A stretch of 12,015 nucleotides of DNA from JBFWRK01 sp050248955 (GTDB lineage Bacteria; Actinomycetota; Acidimicrobiia; Acidimicrobiales; Ilumatobacteraceae): the NCBI GenBank assembly GCA_050248955.1, contig JBFWRK010000045.1:1-12015 (forward strand). The letters are read 5' to 3'. The translations under genes and the position numbers were made by a program. Below the pieces are notes generated by a model that did no database searches, was not told where the DNA came from, and saw only the letters and a program-made list of their open reading frames with translations. Of the stretch, positions 1-5,718 are shown piece by piece (the first letter of the stretch is position 1; the number at the start of each line of letters is the position of its first letter).

Positions 1-5
1 CGCCG

Positions 6-11
6 TACTCT
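6..11 (+). promoter_or_regulatory. Putative -10 box of a leaderless promoter
   Basis: TACTCT fits the TANNNT -10 pattern and lies six bases before the GTG at 18, so transcription would start at or next to the start codon. No Shine-Dalgarno precedes the GTG, which fits leaderless translation. The -35 region would lie outside the window. This is inferred from spacing and motif only. Confidence 0.45.
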
Positions 12-17
12 GTCGCC

Positions 18-302
18 GTGCTACTCGCCCTGACCCTCGAGACCGCGAAGAACATCGCCATCGGCGTTGCGCTCGGCCTCATCCTGATCGCCTTCCTCGT
101 CGCCAAGTTCGTGCGCTCGGTCGTCACCAAGGCGATCGCGATCCTGGTGCTCGGCGGGGCGGTGCTCGGCGTGTGGACCCAGCGCGACCGGCTGTCCGAC
201 TGCGGCAAGGAGGTGCAGACGAAGTACCAGAACGGTGACTTCTCTGCGACGAAGTGCTCCTTCTTCGGCGCCGAGGTCGACGTCAACCTGCCAGGCGACT
301 GA
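18..302 (+). CDS. Small two-helix membrane protein, function unknown
   Basis: I do not recognise a family for this 94-residue protein. Two hydrophobic segments are visible, about residues 12-32 and 36-53, joined by a short basic stretch (KFVRS). A polar C-terminal tail of about 40 residues follows, with two cysteines (C62, C80) that could form a disulfide if the tail is outside the cell. The GTG at 18 is chosen because TACTCT sits at leaderless-promoter spacing before it; the frame stays open to the window edge, so an upstream start cannot be fully excluded. Third codon positions are rich in G and C, as in the real neighbouring genes. Its 3' end overlaps the convergent hydrolase gene by 20 bp. 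The gene is probably real; its role is unknown. Confidence 0.7.
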   Translation: MLLALTLETAKNIAIGVALGLILIAFLVAKFVRSVVTKAIAILVLGGAVLGVWTQRDRLSDCGKEVQTKYQNGDFSATKCSFFGAEVDVNLPGD

Positions 303-1044
303 GCTCGATCGCCGGACGCACGAGGCGCTCGGCGAACTGTTCGGGGTCGCTCGCATGGGCACCGTGCCGGCAGCCGGTGAGCGTGACCTTCGTGCCGTCA
401 CGGACCTCGGACGCGATCCACTGCGTGCTCGCGGCATGATGGGCCTGGCCGAGCTCGCCCCTGCCGACGATGACCGCGCACTCGATCCTGCTGGCTGACC
501 ACGGCGCGTGCGTGCCCAGATCGGTCAGCTCGCCGACCAGCGCCGGACCCTCCGCCCGTCGCGCCGCCTTCGTCCGCTCGGGCAACCGCTCCCACAGTTC
601 GTCACCGATGATGCGGCGCATGAACGCCTCGGCCGCGTCCTCCGGCCGACCCTGCGTCGCGACTGCGTTCGCGCCTGCCGTCGTGCCGGGCCACCACGGC
701 AGCCATGACAGCGGCGTCTCGTACACCGCGACCGCGGCGACCAGCTCAGGACGCCGGTCGGCCGCCGCCAGGACCACGTTGCCACCGTAGCTGTGGCCGA
801 CGAGCACGCAGCGACGATCGGCGACGATCGCGAGCAGGTCGGCCACTTGGTGCTCCATCGTGAACGGCCCCAGGTGGGCGGCAGACTCGCCGTACCCGCG
901 GCGGTCGTAACGGATCACCGAGCAGTTGCCCGACAGCCGGCGCGCGAGTTTCGCCATCCCGGCCATGCGATCCATGCTGCCGTGCACGAGCACGACGAGC
1001 GGCCCGTCCTCGGGTCCCTGCTGCTCGATCGCGAGCTCGGTCAT
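283..1044 (-). CDS. Alpha/beta-fold hydrolase
   Basis: A 253-residue single-domain hydrolase of the alpha/beta fold, probably cytoplasmic since no signal peptide is visible. The oxyanion-hole HG is at residues 21-22. The nucleophile elbow GHSYGG is at 83-88 with Ser85, and the likely catalytic His is H227 in GCRHGAH, before the usual DPEQF segment. The acid residue is less clear: the usual Asp after strand 6 seems to be Glu197 in VGRGELG. The ATG overlaps the stop codon of pyruvate kinase (TCAT on the plus strand) and GAGG lies five bases upstream, so it is the second gene of that operon and probably translationally coupled. The substrate cannot be deduced; esterase, epoxide hydrolase-like and lactonase activities are all possible in this superfamily. 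Confidence 0.88.
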   Translation of the reverse strand: MTELAIEQQGPEDGPLVVLVHGSMDRMAGMAKLARRLSGNCSVIRYDRRGYGESAAHLGPFTMEHQVADLLAIVADRRCVLVGHSYGGNVVLAAADRRPELVAAVAVYETPLSWLPWWPGTTAGANAVATQGRPEDAAEAFMRRIIGDELWERLPERTKAARRAEGPALVGELTDLGTHAPWSASRIECAVIVGRGELGQAHHAASTQWIASEVRDGTKVTLTGCRHGAHASDPEQFAERLVRPAIELSRLAG

Positions 1045-2477
1045 TCGATCCTCACCATCCTGAGCACGTCGGTCGCGGCGCCCGTCTGCTGAGCGGGCGA
1101 ACCGGCGAGGATGAGCAACAGATCGCCGTGCTCAGCGTGACCCGCCCGCACGATGTCCTCGATCGCGAGCCAGACCAGCTCGTCGGTCGATCTCGAGATC
1201 GTCATCGACATCGGGATCACCCCCCATGACAACGCCATCGCGCGAGTCGTCCGAGGATCCGGGCTGATCCCGATCAGCTTCGCCGTCGGTCGGTAGCGGG
1301 TCATCGCTCGCGCCGTCCGCCCAGAGCGCGTGCAGCACACGATCGCGTCGACGCCGGCGTCGGTCGCTGCCTGGGAAGCGGCGTGCGTGATCGCCATCGT
1401 GATCCGGTCGGCGCCGTCGGGCCACTGACGCCGCTGCACCCGGCCGAGACGGACCGCCCATTGCGGGTAGTTCGCCTCCTCCTCGGCGCGCGCCGCCACA
1501 CGGGACATCGTGCGCACGACGAGTGCAGGATCGTGGCCGATCGCGGTCTCCGCCGAGAGCATCAGCGCATCCGTGCCGTCGAAGACGGCGTTGGCGACGT
1601 CACTCACCTCCGCCCGCGTGGGTGCCGGGGCGGTGATCATGCTCTCCAACATCTGGGTCGCCGTGATCACCGGGACACCCGCTTCCACCGAGGCGCGGAT
1701 GATCTGCTTCTGCAGGTGCGGCACGTCCTCGAGCGGGCACTCGATCCCGAGATCGCCGCGGGCGACCATGAGCGCGTCGCATGCCTCGAGGATCTCGTCG
1801 AGTGCGGCGACGGCCGGACCCGTCTCGATCTTGGCGACGAGCCGCGGGCCGTCATCGCCGACGGCGTCGCGCACCTTCTGCAGATCGCCCGGACCGCGCA
1901 CGAAGGACACCGCGAGGTAGTCGACCCCGATCTCCGCCATCGCCACGGCCAGCTCGAGATCGTCGGCGGTGGGCGTCGTCAGGCGCAGGCGTCCTGACGG
2001 CAGGTGGACACCGGGTCGGCCCTGAGCGCGGCCGCCGGTGATCACGACGGCGTACACCGAACCGTCGGTGACCGAGGAGACCTGCACCGTGATGGCCCCG
2101 TCGCCGAGCACGATCCGGTCGCCGGCGGCGACATCCTCGAGCAGCGTCGGGTAGTCGACCGTGATGCACTCCCCCGTGCTCGGGTCCTCGCCCGGCACGA
2201 GCCGCAGGGCCGCACCCTCCATCAGGAACACCCCGCCGTCGGGGAACTCCCCGGAGCGCACCTTCGGGCCGGGCAGGTCGGCCAGCACCGCGACCACCCG
2301 TCCGAGCCGCTCGCTCGCGTCGCGCACCGCGTCGATGCGATGGCGGTGCTCGTCGAGCGTTCCGTGGCTCAGGTTGACGCGAACCACATCGACGCCCGCG
2401 CGCAAGAGCGACTCCAACGCGATGGGCGAATCCGTGGCCGGACCGAGTGTGGCCACGATCTTGGTTCGACGACTCAT
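1041..2477 (-). CDS. pyk: Pyruvate kinase
   Basis: Catalyses phosphoenolpyruvate plus ADP to pyruvate plus ATP, the last step of glycolysis, in the cytoplasm. The 478 residues match the usual bacterial length. Visible signatures are TKIVATLGPA (5-14), RVNLSHG (33-39), DLPGPKVR (67-74), the B domain (about 73-168), the active-site signature with K216 in AKIETGP, metal-binding E218 and D242 (ARGDLGIE), ATQMLESMI (273-282), PTRAEVSDVANAVFDGTDA (286-304) and a C-terminal regulatory domain with CTRSGRTAR (382-390). Lys72 occupies the position of rabbit Glu117; Lys there is associated with potassium-independent enzymes. The ATG at 2477 has no Shine-Dalgarno and faces the divergent phosphatase gene across 19 bp. 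The downstream hydrolase overlaps it by 4 bp. Confidence 0.97.
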   Translation of the reverse strand: MSRRTKIVATLGPATDSPIALESLLRAGVDVVRVNLSHGTLDEHRHRIDAVRDASERLGRVVAVLADLPGPKVRSGEFPDGGVFLMEGAALRLVPGEDPSTGECITVDYPTLLEDVAAGDRIVLGDGAITVQVSSVTDGSVYAVVITGGRAQGRPGVHLPSGRLRLTTPTADDLELAVAMAEIGVDYLAVSFVRGPGDLQKVRDAVGDDGPRLVAKIETGPAVAALDEILEACDALMVARGDLGIECPLEDVPHLQKQIIRASVEAGVPVITATQMLESMITAPAPTRAEVSDVANAVFDGTDALMLSAETAIGHDPALVVRTMSRVAARAEEEANYPQWAVRLGRVQRRQWPDGADRITMAITHAASQAATDAGVDAIVCCTRSGRTARAMTRYRPTAKLIGISPDPRTTRAMALSWGVIPMSMTISRSTDELVWLAIEDIVRAGHAEHGDLLLILAGSPAQQTGAATDVLRMVRIE

Positions 2478-2490
2478 GACTGCTTATCTA
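2461..2490 (+). promoter_or_regulatory. Putative promoter of the phosphatase-aminopeptidase operon
   Basis: TTGGTT (2461-2466) and TATCTA (2485-2490) are separated by 18 bp, and the hexamer ends six bases before the ATG at 2497. That places the predicted transcript start on the start codon. The -35 lies inside the 5' end of the divergent pyruvate kinase gene. The -10 is an imperfect match to consensus (TA then CTA). Confidence 0.35.
2485..2490 (-). promoter_or_regulatory. Putative -10 box of pyruvate kinase, shared with the divergent gene
   Basis: Read on the minus strand the same six bases are TAGATA, ending seven bases before the pyk ATG at 2477. No Shine-Dalgarno is near that ATG, which would fit leaderless expression. 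No convincing -35 is visible. The shared hexamer lies at the centre of the 19-bp gap between the two start codons. Confidence 0.3.
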
Positions 2491-2496
2491 GTCCAC

Positions 2497-3117
2497 ATGG
2501 AGCTCCTCCTCATCCGTCACGCCTTGCCCGTGCGTCGCGAGCTCGTCGACGGACCCGCGGATCCCGAGCTCGCCGAGGCCGGACGCGCCCAGGCCGAGCA
2601 CCTCGCGGACTACCTCGCCAGCGAGCAGCTCCATGCGATCTACGCGAGCCCGATGCGGCGTGCCGTGGAGACCGCTACCGCACTCGCCGAGCGCCAGGGC
2701 GTGCCGATCGTCATCGAGGACGGCGTCGCGGAATGGGACCGCGATTCGAACGAGTACGTGCCCGTGGAGGATCTGAAACGAACGAAGGACCCGCGATGGC
2801 AGCAGCTCCTCGACGGCGTCTGGCCGGGACGTGAGCACTCGCCGGCCGAGTTCCAGGTGATCGTCGTCGAGGCGATCGAGCGGCTCGTGGACGCCCATCC
2901 TTCCCAGAAGATCGCGATCGTCTGCCACGGAGGCGTGATCAACGCCTACCTCGGGCACGTGCTCGGCGTCGCCGACCCGACGGGCTTCTTCTACCCGAAC
3001 TACACCTCGATCCACCGTGTCGCGGCCGCTCGGAGTGGAGAACGGTCGATCCTGTCGGTCAACGAGACGGCGCACCTCCGGGGCACGGGGCTCCCGATCG
3101 GGATCAACCACCCGTGA
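2497..3117 (+). CDS. Histidine phosphatase family protein (phosphoglycerate mutase-like)
   Basis: A 206-residue member of histidine phosphatase branch 1, a cytoplasmic phosphatase or mutase acting through a phosphohistidine. The N-terminal LIRHA motif (residues 5-9) holds Arg7 and the nucleophile His8; Ala replaces the usual Gly of RHG. SPMRRAVETA (51-60) gives the second phosphate-binding Arg (R55), E79 in VAEW is the likely proton donor, and VCHGG (142-146) carries the second catalytic His, H144. The start at 2497 gives the usual N-terminus; an in-frame ATG at 2476 would add seven residues and would overlap the pyk start codon. Its stop codon overlaps the start of the aminopeptidase gene (GTGA). 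The substrate is not predictable: sugar phosphate, nucleotide and cofactor phosphatases all occur in this branch. Confidence 0.92.
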   Translation: MELLLIRHALPVRRELVDGPADPELAEAGRAQAEHLADYLASEQLHAIYASPMRRAVETATALAERQGVPIVIEDGVAEWDRDSNEYVPVEDLKRTKDPRWQQLLDGVWPGREHSPAEFQVIVVEAIERLVDAHPSQKIAIVCHGGVINAYLGHVLGVADPTGFFYPNYTSIHRVAAARSGERSILSVNETAHLRGTGLPIGINHP

Positions 3118-4430
3118 CGCAGATGCCCACCGACCCCGCCGATCCCGCCGATCCCAGCGCTCATCTCACTGCTGGTCCGAGCGCTGACCCCACTGCCGAT
3201 CTCCGCGCGTTCCTCGACGCATCGCCGTCGCCGTTCCACGCGGTCGCGTCAGCGGCCGAACGCCTGACCGCCGGCGGCTTCGTCGAGCTCGACGAACGAG
3301 CACCGTGGGACGCGGCACCGCTCGGGTTCGTCGTGCGCGGCGGGGCGCTGGTCGCGTGGCGGATGCCGGCCGGCGGCACGGATCCGGCGGCGCCGTTCCG
3401 CATCATCGGCGCCCACACCGATTCGCCGTGCCTCCGCGTCAAGCCGCACCCGGATGCCGGCGACCACGGATGGAAGCAGCTGGCAGTCGAGGTGTACGGC
3501 GGCGCGCTGCTCAACTCCTGGCTCGACCGGGATCTCGGCGTGGCGGGACAGGTCGTCCGCGCCGATGGCGGCGTCGAGCTCGTGCTGCGCCGCGAAGCGA
3601 TCGCCCGCGTCCCACAGCTCGCGATCCACCTCGACCGCGAGGTGAACGAGCGCGGGCTGCTCCTCGACAAGCAGCAGCACCTCACGCCGGTCTGGGGCAC
3701 GGGCTCGTCCGTCGCGGGAGGCTTCGCCGAGCACCTCGGCGTGCCCGATGCGGTGAGCTGGAACCTCAGCCTGTTCGACACGACGCCCGCCGCGGTGCTC
3801 GGCGGTGATGCGAGCCTCCTCGCGTCGGGCCGGCTGGACAACCTGCTGTCCTGCTGGGCCGCGGTCGACGCGCTGCGTAACGCCGACGCCGATTCGGACC
3901 ACGTCTCGGTGATCGCATTGTTCGACCACGAGGAGGTCGGGTCCGAGAGCGCTACGGGCGCGAGCGGACCGATCCTCGAGACCGTCCTCGAGCGCCTGGT
4001 GCTCGCTCGCGGCGGCGATCGCCAGCAGCTGCACCGAGCCCTCGCGGCGTCGTCGTGCGTGTCCGCCGACAACGCCCACGCGGTGCATCCGAACTACCCC
4101 GAGCGCCACGAACCGGGCCACCGGCCGATCGTGAACCGCGGCCCTGCGCTGAAGATCAACAGCAACCAGCGGTACGCGACCTCGCCCGAAACGGCCGCCT
4201 TGTTCGCCCGGGCGTGCAAGGCGGCGGGCGTGCCGATGCAGACGTTCGTCTCGCGCAACAACATGCCCTGCGGATCGACGATCGGGCCGATCACCGCGAC
4301 GCGCCTCGGCATCGCGACGGTCGACGTGGGCGTCCCCCAGCTCTCGATGCACTCGGCTCGCGAGCTGTGTGGCTCGGACGACCCGATGCACCTCGCTGCC
4401 GCGCTCCACGCGTACTTCGGCGGCGCCTGA
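3114..4430 (+). CDS. apeB: M18 family aminopeptidase (aspartyl aminopeptidase-like)
   Basis: A dizinc aminopeptidase of family M18 that removes N-terminal residues, typically acidic ones, from cytoplasmic peptides. The 438 residues fit the family. The metal and catalytic residues are all present: H101 and D103 in GAHTDSP, bridging D242 in LDNLLSCW, E273 and E274 in FDHEEVGSES, D319 in SADNAHAVHPN, and H413 in LSMHSARE. NNMPCGSTIGP (382-392) is also typical. Start is the GTG overlapping the phosphatase stop (GTGA); an ATG at 3123 is the only nearby alternative. Residues 4-30 are an unusual Asp/Pro/Ala-rich extension built from short DNA repeats, before the family-typical FLDASPSPFHAV. No terminator is obvious downstream. 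Confidence 0.95.
   Translation: MTQMPTDPADPADPSAHLTAGPSADPTADLRAFLDASPSPFHAVASAAERLTAGGFVELDERAPWDAAPLGFVVRGGALVAWRMPAGGTDPAAPFRIIGAHTDSPCLRVKPHPDAGDHGWKQLAVEVYGGALLNSWLDRDLGVAGQVVRADGGVELVLRREAIARVPQLAIHLDREVNERGLLLDKQQHLTPVWGTGSSVAGGFAEHLGVPDAVSWNLSLFDTTPAAVLGGDASLLASGRLDNLLSCWAAVDALRNADADSDHVSVIALFDHEEVGSESATGASGPILETVLERLVLARGGDRQQLHRALAASSCVSADNAHAVHPNYPERHEPGHRPIVNRGPALKINSNQRYATSPETAALFARACKAAGVPMQTFVSRNNMPCGSTIGPITATRLGIATVDVGVPQLSMHSARELCGSDDPMHLAAALHAYFGGA
3132..3196 (+). repeat. Short in-frame tandem repeats in the aminopeptidase N-terminus
   Basis: Three consecutive 9-bp units (GACCCCGCC, GATCCCGCC, GATCCCAGC at 3132-3158) encode DPADPADPS. They are followed by a 24-bp imperfect duplication in which AGCGCT and CACTGC recur at 3156/3180 and 3167/3191, giving the related octapeptides SAHLTAGP and SADPTADL. 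Both unit lengths are multiples of three, so copy-number change would not break the reading frame. Confidence 0.8.
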
Positions 4431-4432
4431 CC

Positions 4433-4500
4433 GTCGACCACCGGCTGACCTCGCCCCGCGTCGACCACCGCCCCCGCTGACCATCGCTCCGTTGACCATC
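4433..4500. repeat. GTCGACCACCG direct repeat with TGACC array
   Basis: GTCGACCACCG occurs exactly at 4433-4443 and 4460-4470. TGACC occurs at 4428-4432, 4446-4450, 4478-4482 and 4493-4497, the last two extended to TGACCATC. Spacing is irregular (18, 32 and 15 bp), so this is a cluster of related short motifs rather than a strict tandem array. It begins at the aminopeptidase stop codon. Confidence 0.65.
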
Positions 4501-4524
4501 ACCCACCCGGCCGCCCGGGTTCCC

Positions 4525-4530
4525 TACGCT
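4525..4530 (+). promoter_or_regulatory. Possible -10 box inside the gene-poor region
   Basis: TACGCT fits TANNNT and lies seven bases before a GTG at 4538. The spacing resembles that before the genes at 18 and 8564. TTGACC at 4492-4497 looks like a -35 but is 27 bp away, which is too far. It could drive transcription toward the lipoprotein gene. Confidence 0.25.
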
Positions 4531-4635
4531 GCGATGCGTGCCGCTCACGGTCCGACGAGCGAGCTCCGCCGCCTGTGTGGCGTCTGGGAGCGAGAACGCC
4601 CACTCCCTGCCGCCTGGGGTGGAACGGACCCGGCC

Positions 4636-4650
4636 GCCTGTCGAACAGGC
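4636..4650. repeat. Perfect short hairpin
   Basis: GCCTGT and ACAGGC form a perfect 6-bp stem around a CGA loop. No T-run follows on the plus strand and no A-run precedes it, so it is not a standard intrinsic terminator. It may be part of a larger RNA fold or a protein-binding site. Confidence 0.5.
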
Positions 4651-4694
4651 CGATGCCCGCATGGCTGCGCCGACCACCCGCGTTCGGAGCCGAC

Positions 4695-4758
4695 GTTGTC
4701 AGCGAGGCTCATCCATGTCAGCGAATCCTCGGGCTGCAACGAATTCTCTGACGACAAC
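4695..4758. repeat. TGTCAGCGA direct repeat within a nested inverted-repeat structure
   Basis: TGTCAGCGA is repeated exactly at 4697-4705 and 4716-4724, a 19-bp period (about two helical turns). Around it GTTGTC (4695-4700) is complementary to GACAAC (4753-4758), and CGAGG (4703-4707) is complementary to CCTCG (4727-4731), so a nested stem is possible. The local base composition is less GC-rich than in the flanking genes. This could be a tandem operator or a structured transcript segment. Confidence 0.5.
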
Positions 4759-4830
4759 CGGGGGTCCTGACACGGAGCCGAGTGTGCTCGTGCGAAGCCG
4801 TCATCGGGCCCGACGAGACCCAGCCCCGCC

Positions 4831-4939
4831 GGTTCTCTGCTCATCGGCGTCACCAGCCCCGGTCTCTGATCGGTCGAGGACGTGGGATGTCCGGACGGGA
4901 GCGGAGAACCGGTGGGGAGTCGTCGGCGAGCAGAGAACC
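4831..4939. repeat. Exact 12-bp inverted repeat GGTTCTCTGCTC
   Basis: GGTTCTCTGCTC at 4831-4842 is the exact reverse complement of 4928-4939, with 85 bp between the arms. Similarity continues weakly inward. A third partial copy, GAGAACC, is at 4904-4910 in the same orientation as the right arm, and CGGGAGCGGA is directly repeated at 4896-4905 and 4940-4949. A related GGGAGCGAGAAC lies at 4587-4598. The last copy ends 88 bp before the lipoprotein start, a plausible place for regulator binding. Confidence 0.65.
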
Positions 4940-5037
4940 CGGGAGCGGACCCCGCCTCCTCCGGCGAGCAACGAGGGGAAATGGGGCCACCGGTCGCGCC
5001 CCCATGTCATCCCTCGCCAGTGGCCACCCCGGCGATC

Positions 5038-5712
5038 ATGACTTCGTGGCGATCTCGTGCTACTGGGGAGGGCCGCGGGCGGCGGGCGATCATCGTGCTG
5101 CTCGCCGGCCTGCTGCTCGGAGCCGGGTCGTGTGACGAGGAGACGGCGCTCCCGCTGCTCAGCGTCACGCTCACCGAGGCCACGACGATCACGACGACGG
5201 TCACCTGCGCGACCGCGCTGCGCACGCTCGTCGACGAGACACCCACCGAGGTCCGCATCCGGCTGCGCGGGACCGTCGCTCCGAACACGGAGCAGAAGTG
5301 CAGCGTCGAGGTGTCACTCGACGAGCCACTCGGTGGGCGGCTGCTCGTCGACGGCCGCGACGACCGCGCTTGGCGCTACGTCGAGGGCGAGCTCAAGATC
5401 GTGCGCCTCGACGGCTGCAGCAGTGCGTCCTGTGAGGTCGACTGGTCGATCGACGACAACGCCGACTCCTGCGACCCCGGACCGTTCCTGCTCGCTTCGA
5501 TCGGCACGGTCGTCGGTGCCCGCGGCGACAGCGTGGCGTCGGTACGGCGCTGCAGCGGCACTGCCGCCGTCGCTGCGATCGACGGCACGCCGTACGTCTG
5601 GGCGCGCACGGGGTCGATCTGGTTCGTCCAGTCGACGCTCGCCGACGCCTGCGAGTTCCGCACCGACGCCGCTCCGGTCACGGACGCCGATTGCTCGTTG
5701 CTCGACGGCTGA
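5038..5712 (+). CDS. Cysteine-rich putative lipoprotein, function unknown
   Basis: A 224-residue protein with no family I recognise. An Arg-rich N-region (residues 1-17) and a hydrophobic core (AIIVLLAGLLLGAG) lead to Cys32 in GAGSC, which fits a loose lipobox and suggests a lipid-anchored exported protein. The mature part has eight more cysteines (57, 88, 127, 132, 145, 172, 205, 219), an even number that would allow four disulfides. A Thr-rich stretch (about 44-56) follows the anchor. The ATG at 5038 gives a normal-length signal; in-frame starts further upstream, such as 4981, would add a long N-region. No clear Shine-Dalgarno is seen. The gene ends 6 bp from the convergent plsC stop. Lipidation and export are inferred; the function is unknown. 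Confidence 0.78.
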   Translation: MTSWRSRATGEGRGRRAIIVLLAGLLLGAGSCDEETALPLLSVTLTEATTITTTVTCATALRTLVDETPTEVRIRLRGTVAPNTEQKCSVEVSLDEPLGGRLLVDGRDDRAWRYVEGELKIVRLDGCSSASCEVDWSIDDNADSCDPGPFLLASIGTVVGARGDSVASVRRCSGTAAVAAIDGTPYVWARTGSIWFVQSTLADACEFRTDAAPVTDADCSLLDG

Positions 5713-5718
5713 GCGGCG

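Larger units (their letters stand above)
4431..5037. other. Gene-poor, repeat-bearing intergenic region
   Basis: About 600 bp between the aminopeptidase stop and the lipoprotein start without a convincing gene. Open frames exist, but their products are rich in Arg, Ser and Pro, match no recognisable family, and lack the GC bias at third positions seen in neighbouring genes. The longest plus-strand frame, 4538-5041 (167 residues), starts with a GTG seven bases after TACGCT and ends in an ATGA overlap with the lipoprotein start, so it is not ruled out. The region holds several direct and inverted repeats, listed separately. I see no tRNA, tmRNA, RNase P RNA or SRP RNA signature. It may be a long regulatory region, a structured RNA or a decayed gene. 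Confidence 0.6.

Noticed and set aside
2161..2496. Upstream extension of the phosphatase frame across the pyk 5' end
   Set aside because: Antisense to well-supported pyruvate kinase; the catalytic LIRHA motif is expected within the first ten residues, as given by the ATG at 2497.
3249..4502. 417-codon minus-strand frame opposite the aminopeptidase
   Set aside because: Arg/Val/Asp-rich translation typical of an antisense frame in GC-rich genes, with no motif; the sense gene has all M18 active-site residues.
4492..4530. TTGACC and TACGCT as a complete promoter
   Set aside because: The spacer is 27 bp, too long for a sigma-70-type promoter; only the -10-like box was kept, at low confidence.
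4636..4650. Perfect hairpin as an intrinsic terminator of the aminopeptidase operon
   Set aside because: No T-run follows it and it lies more than 200 bp past the stop codon.
4545..4853. 102-codon minus-strand frame in the gene-poor region
   Set aside because: No domain, no ribosome site, weak third-position bias, and it crosses the repeats; not better than chance.
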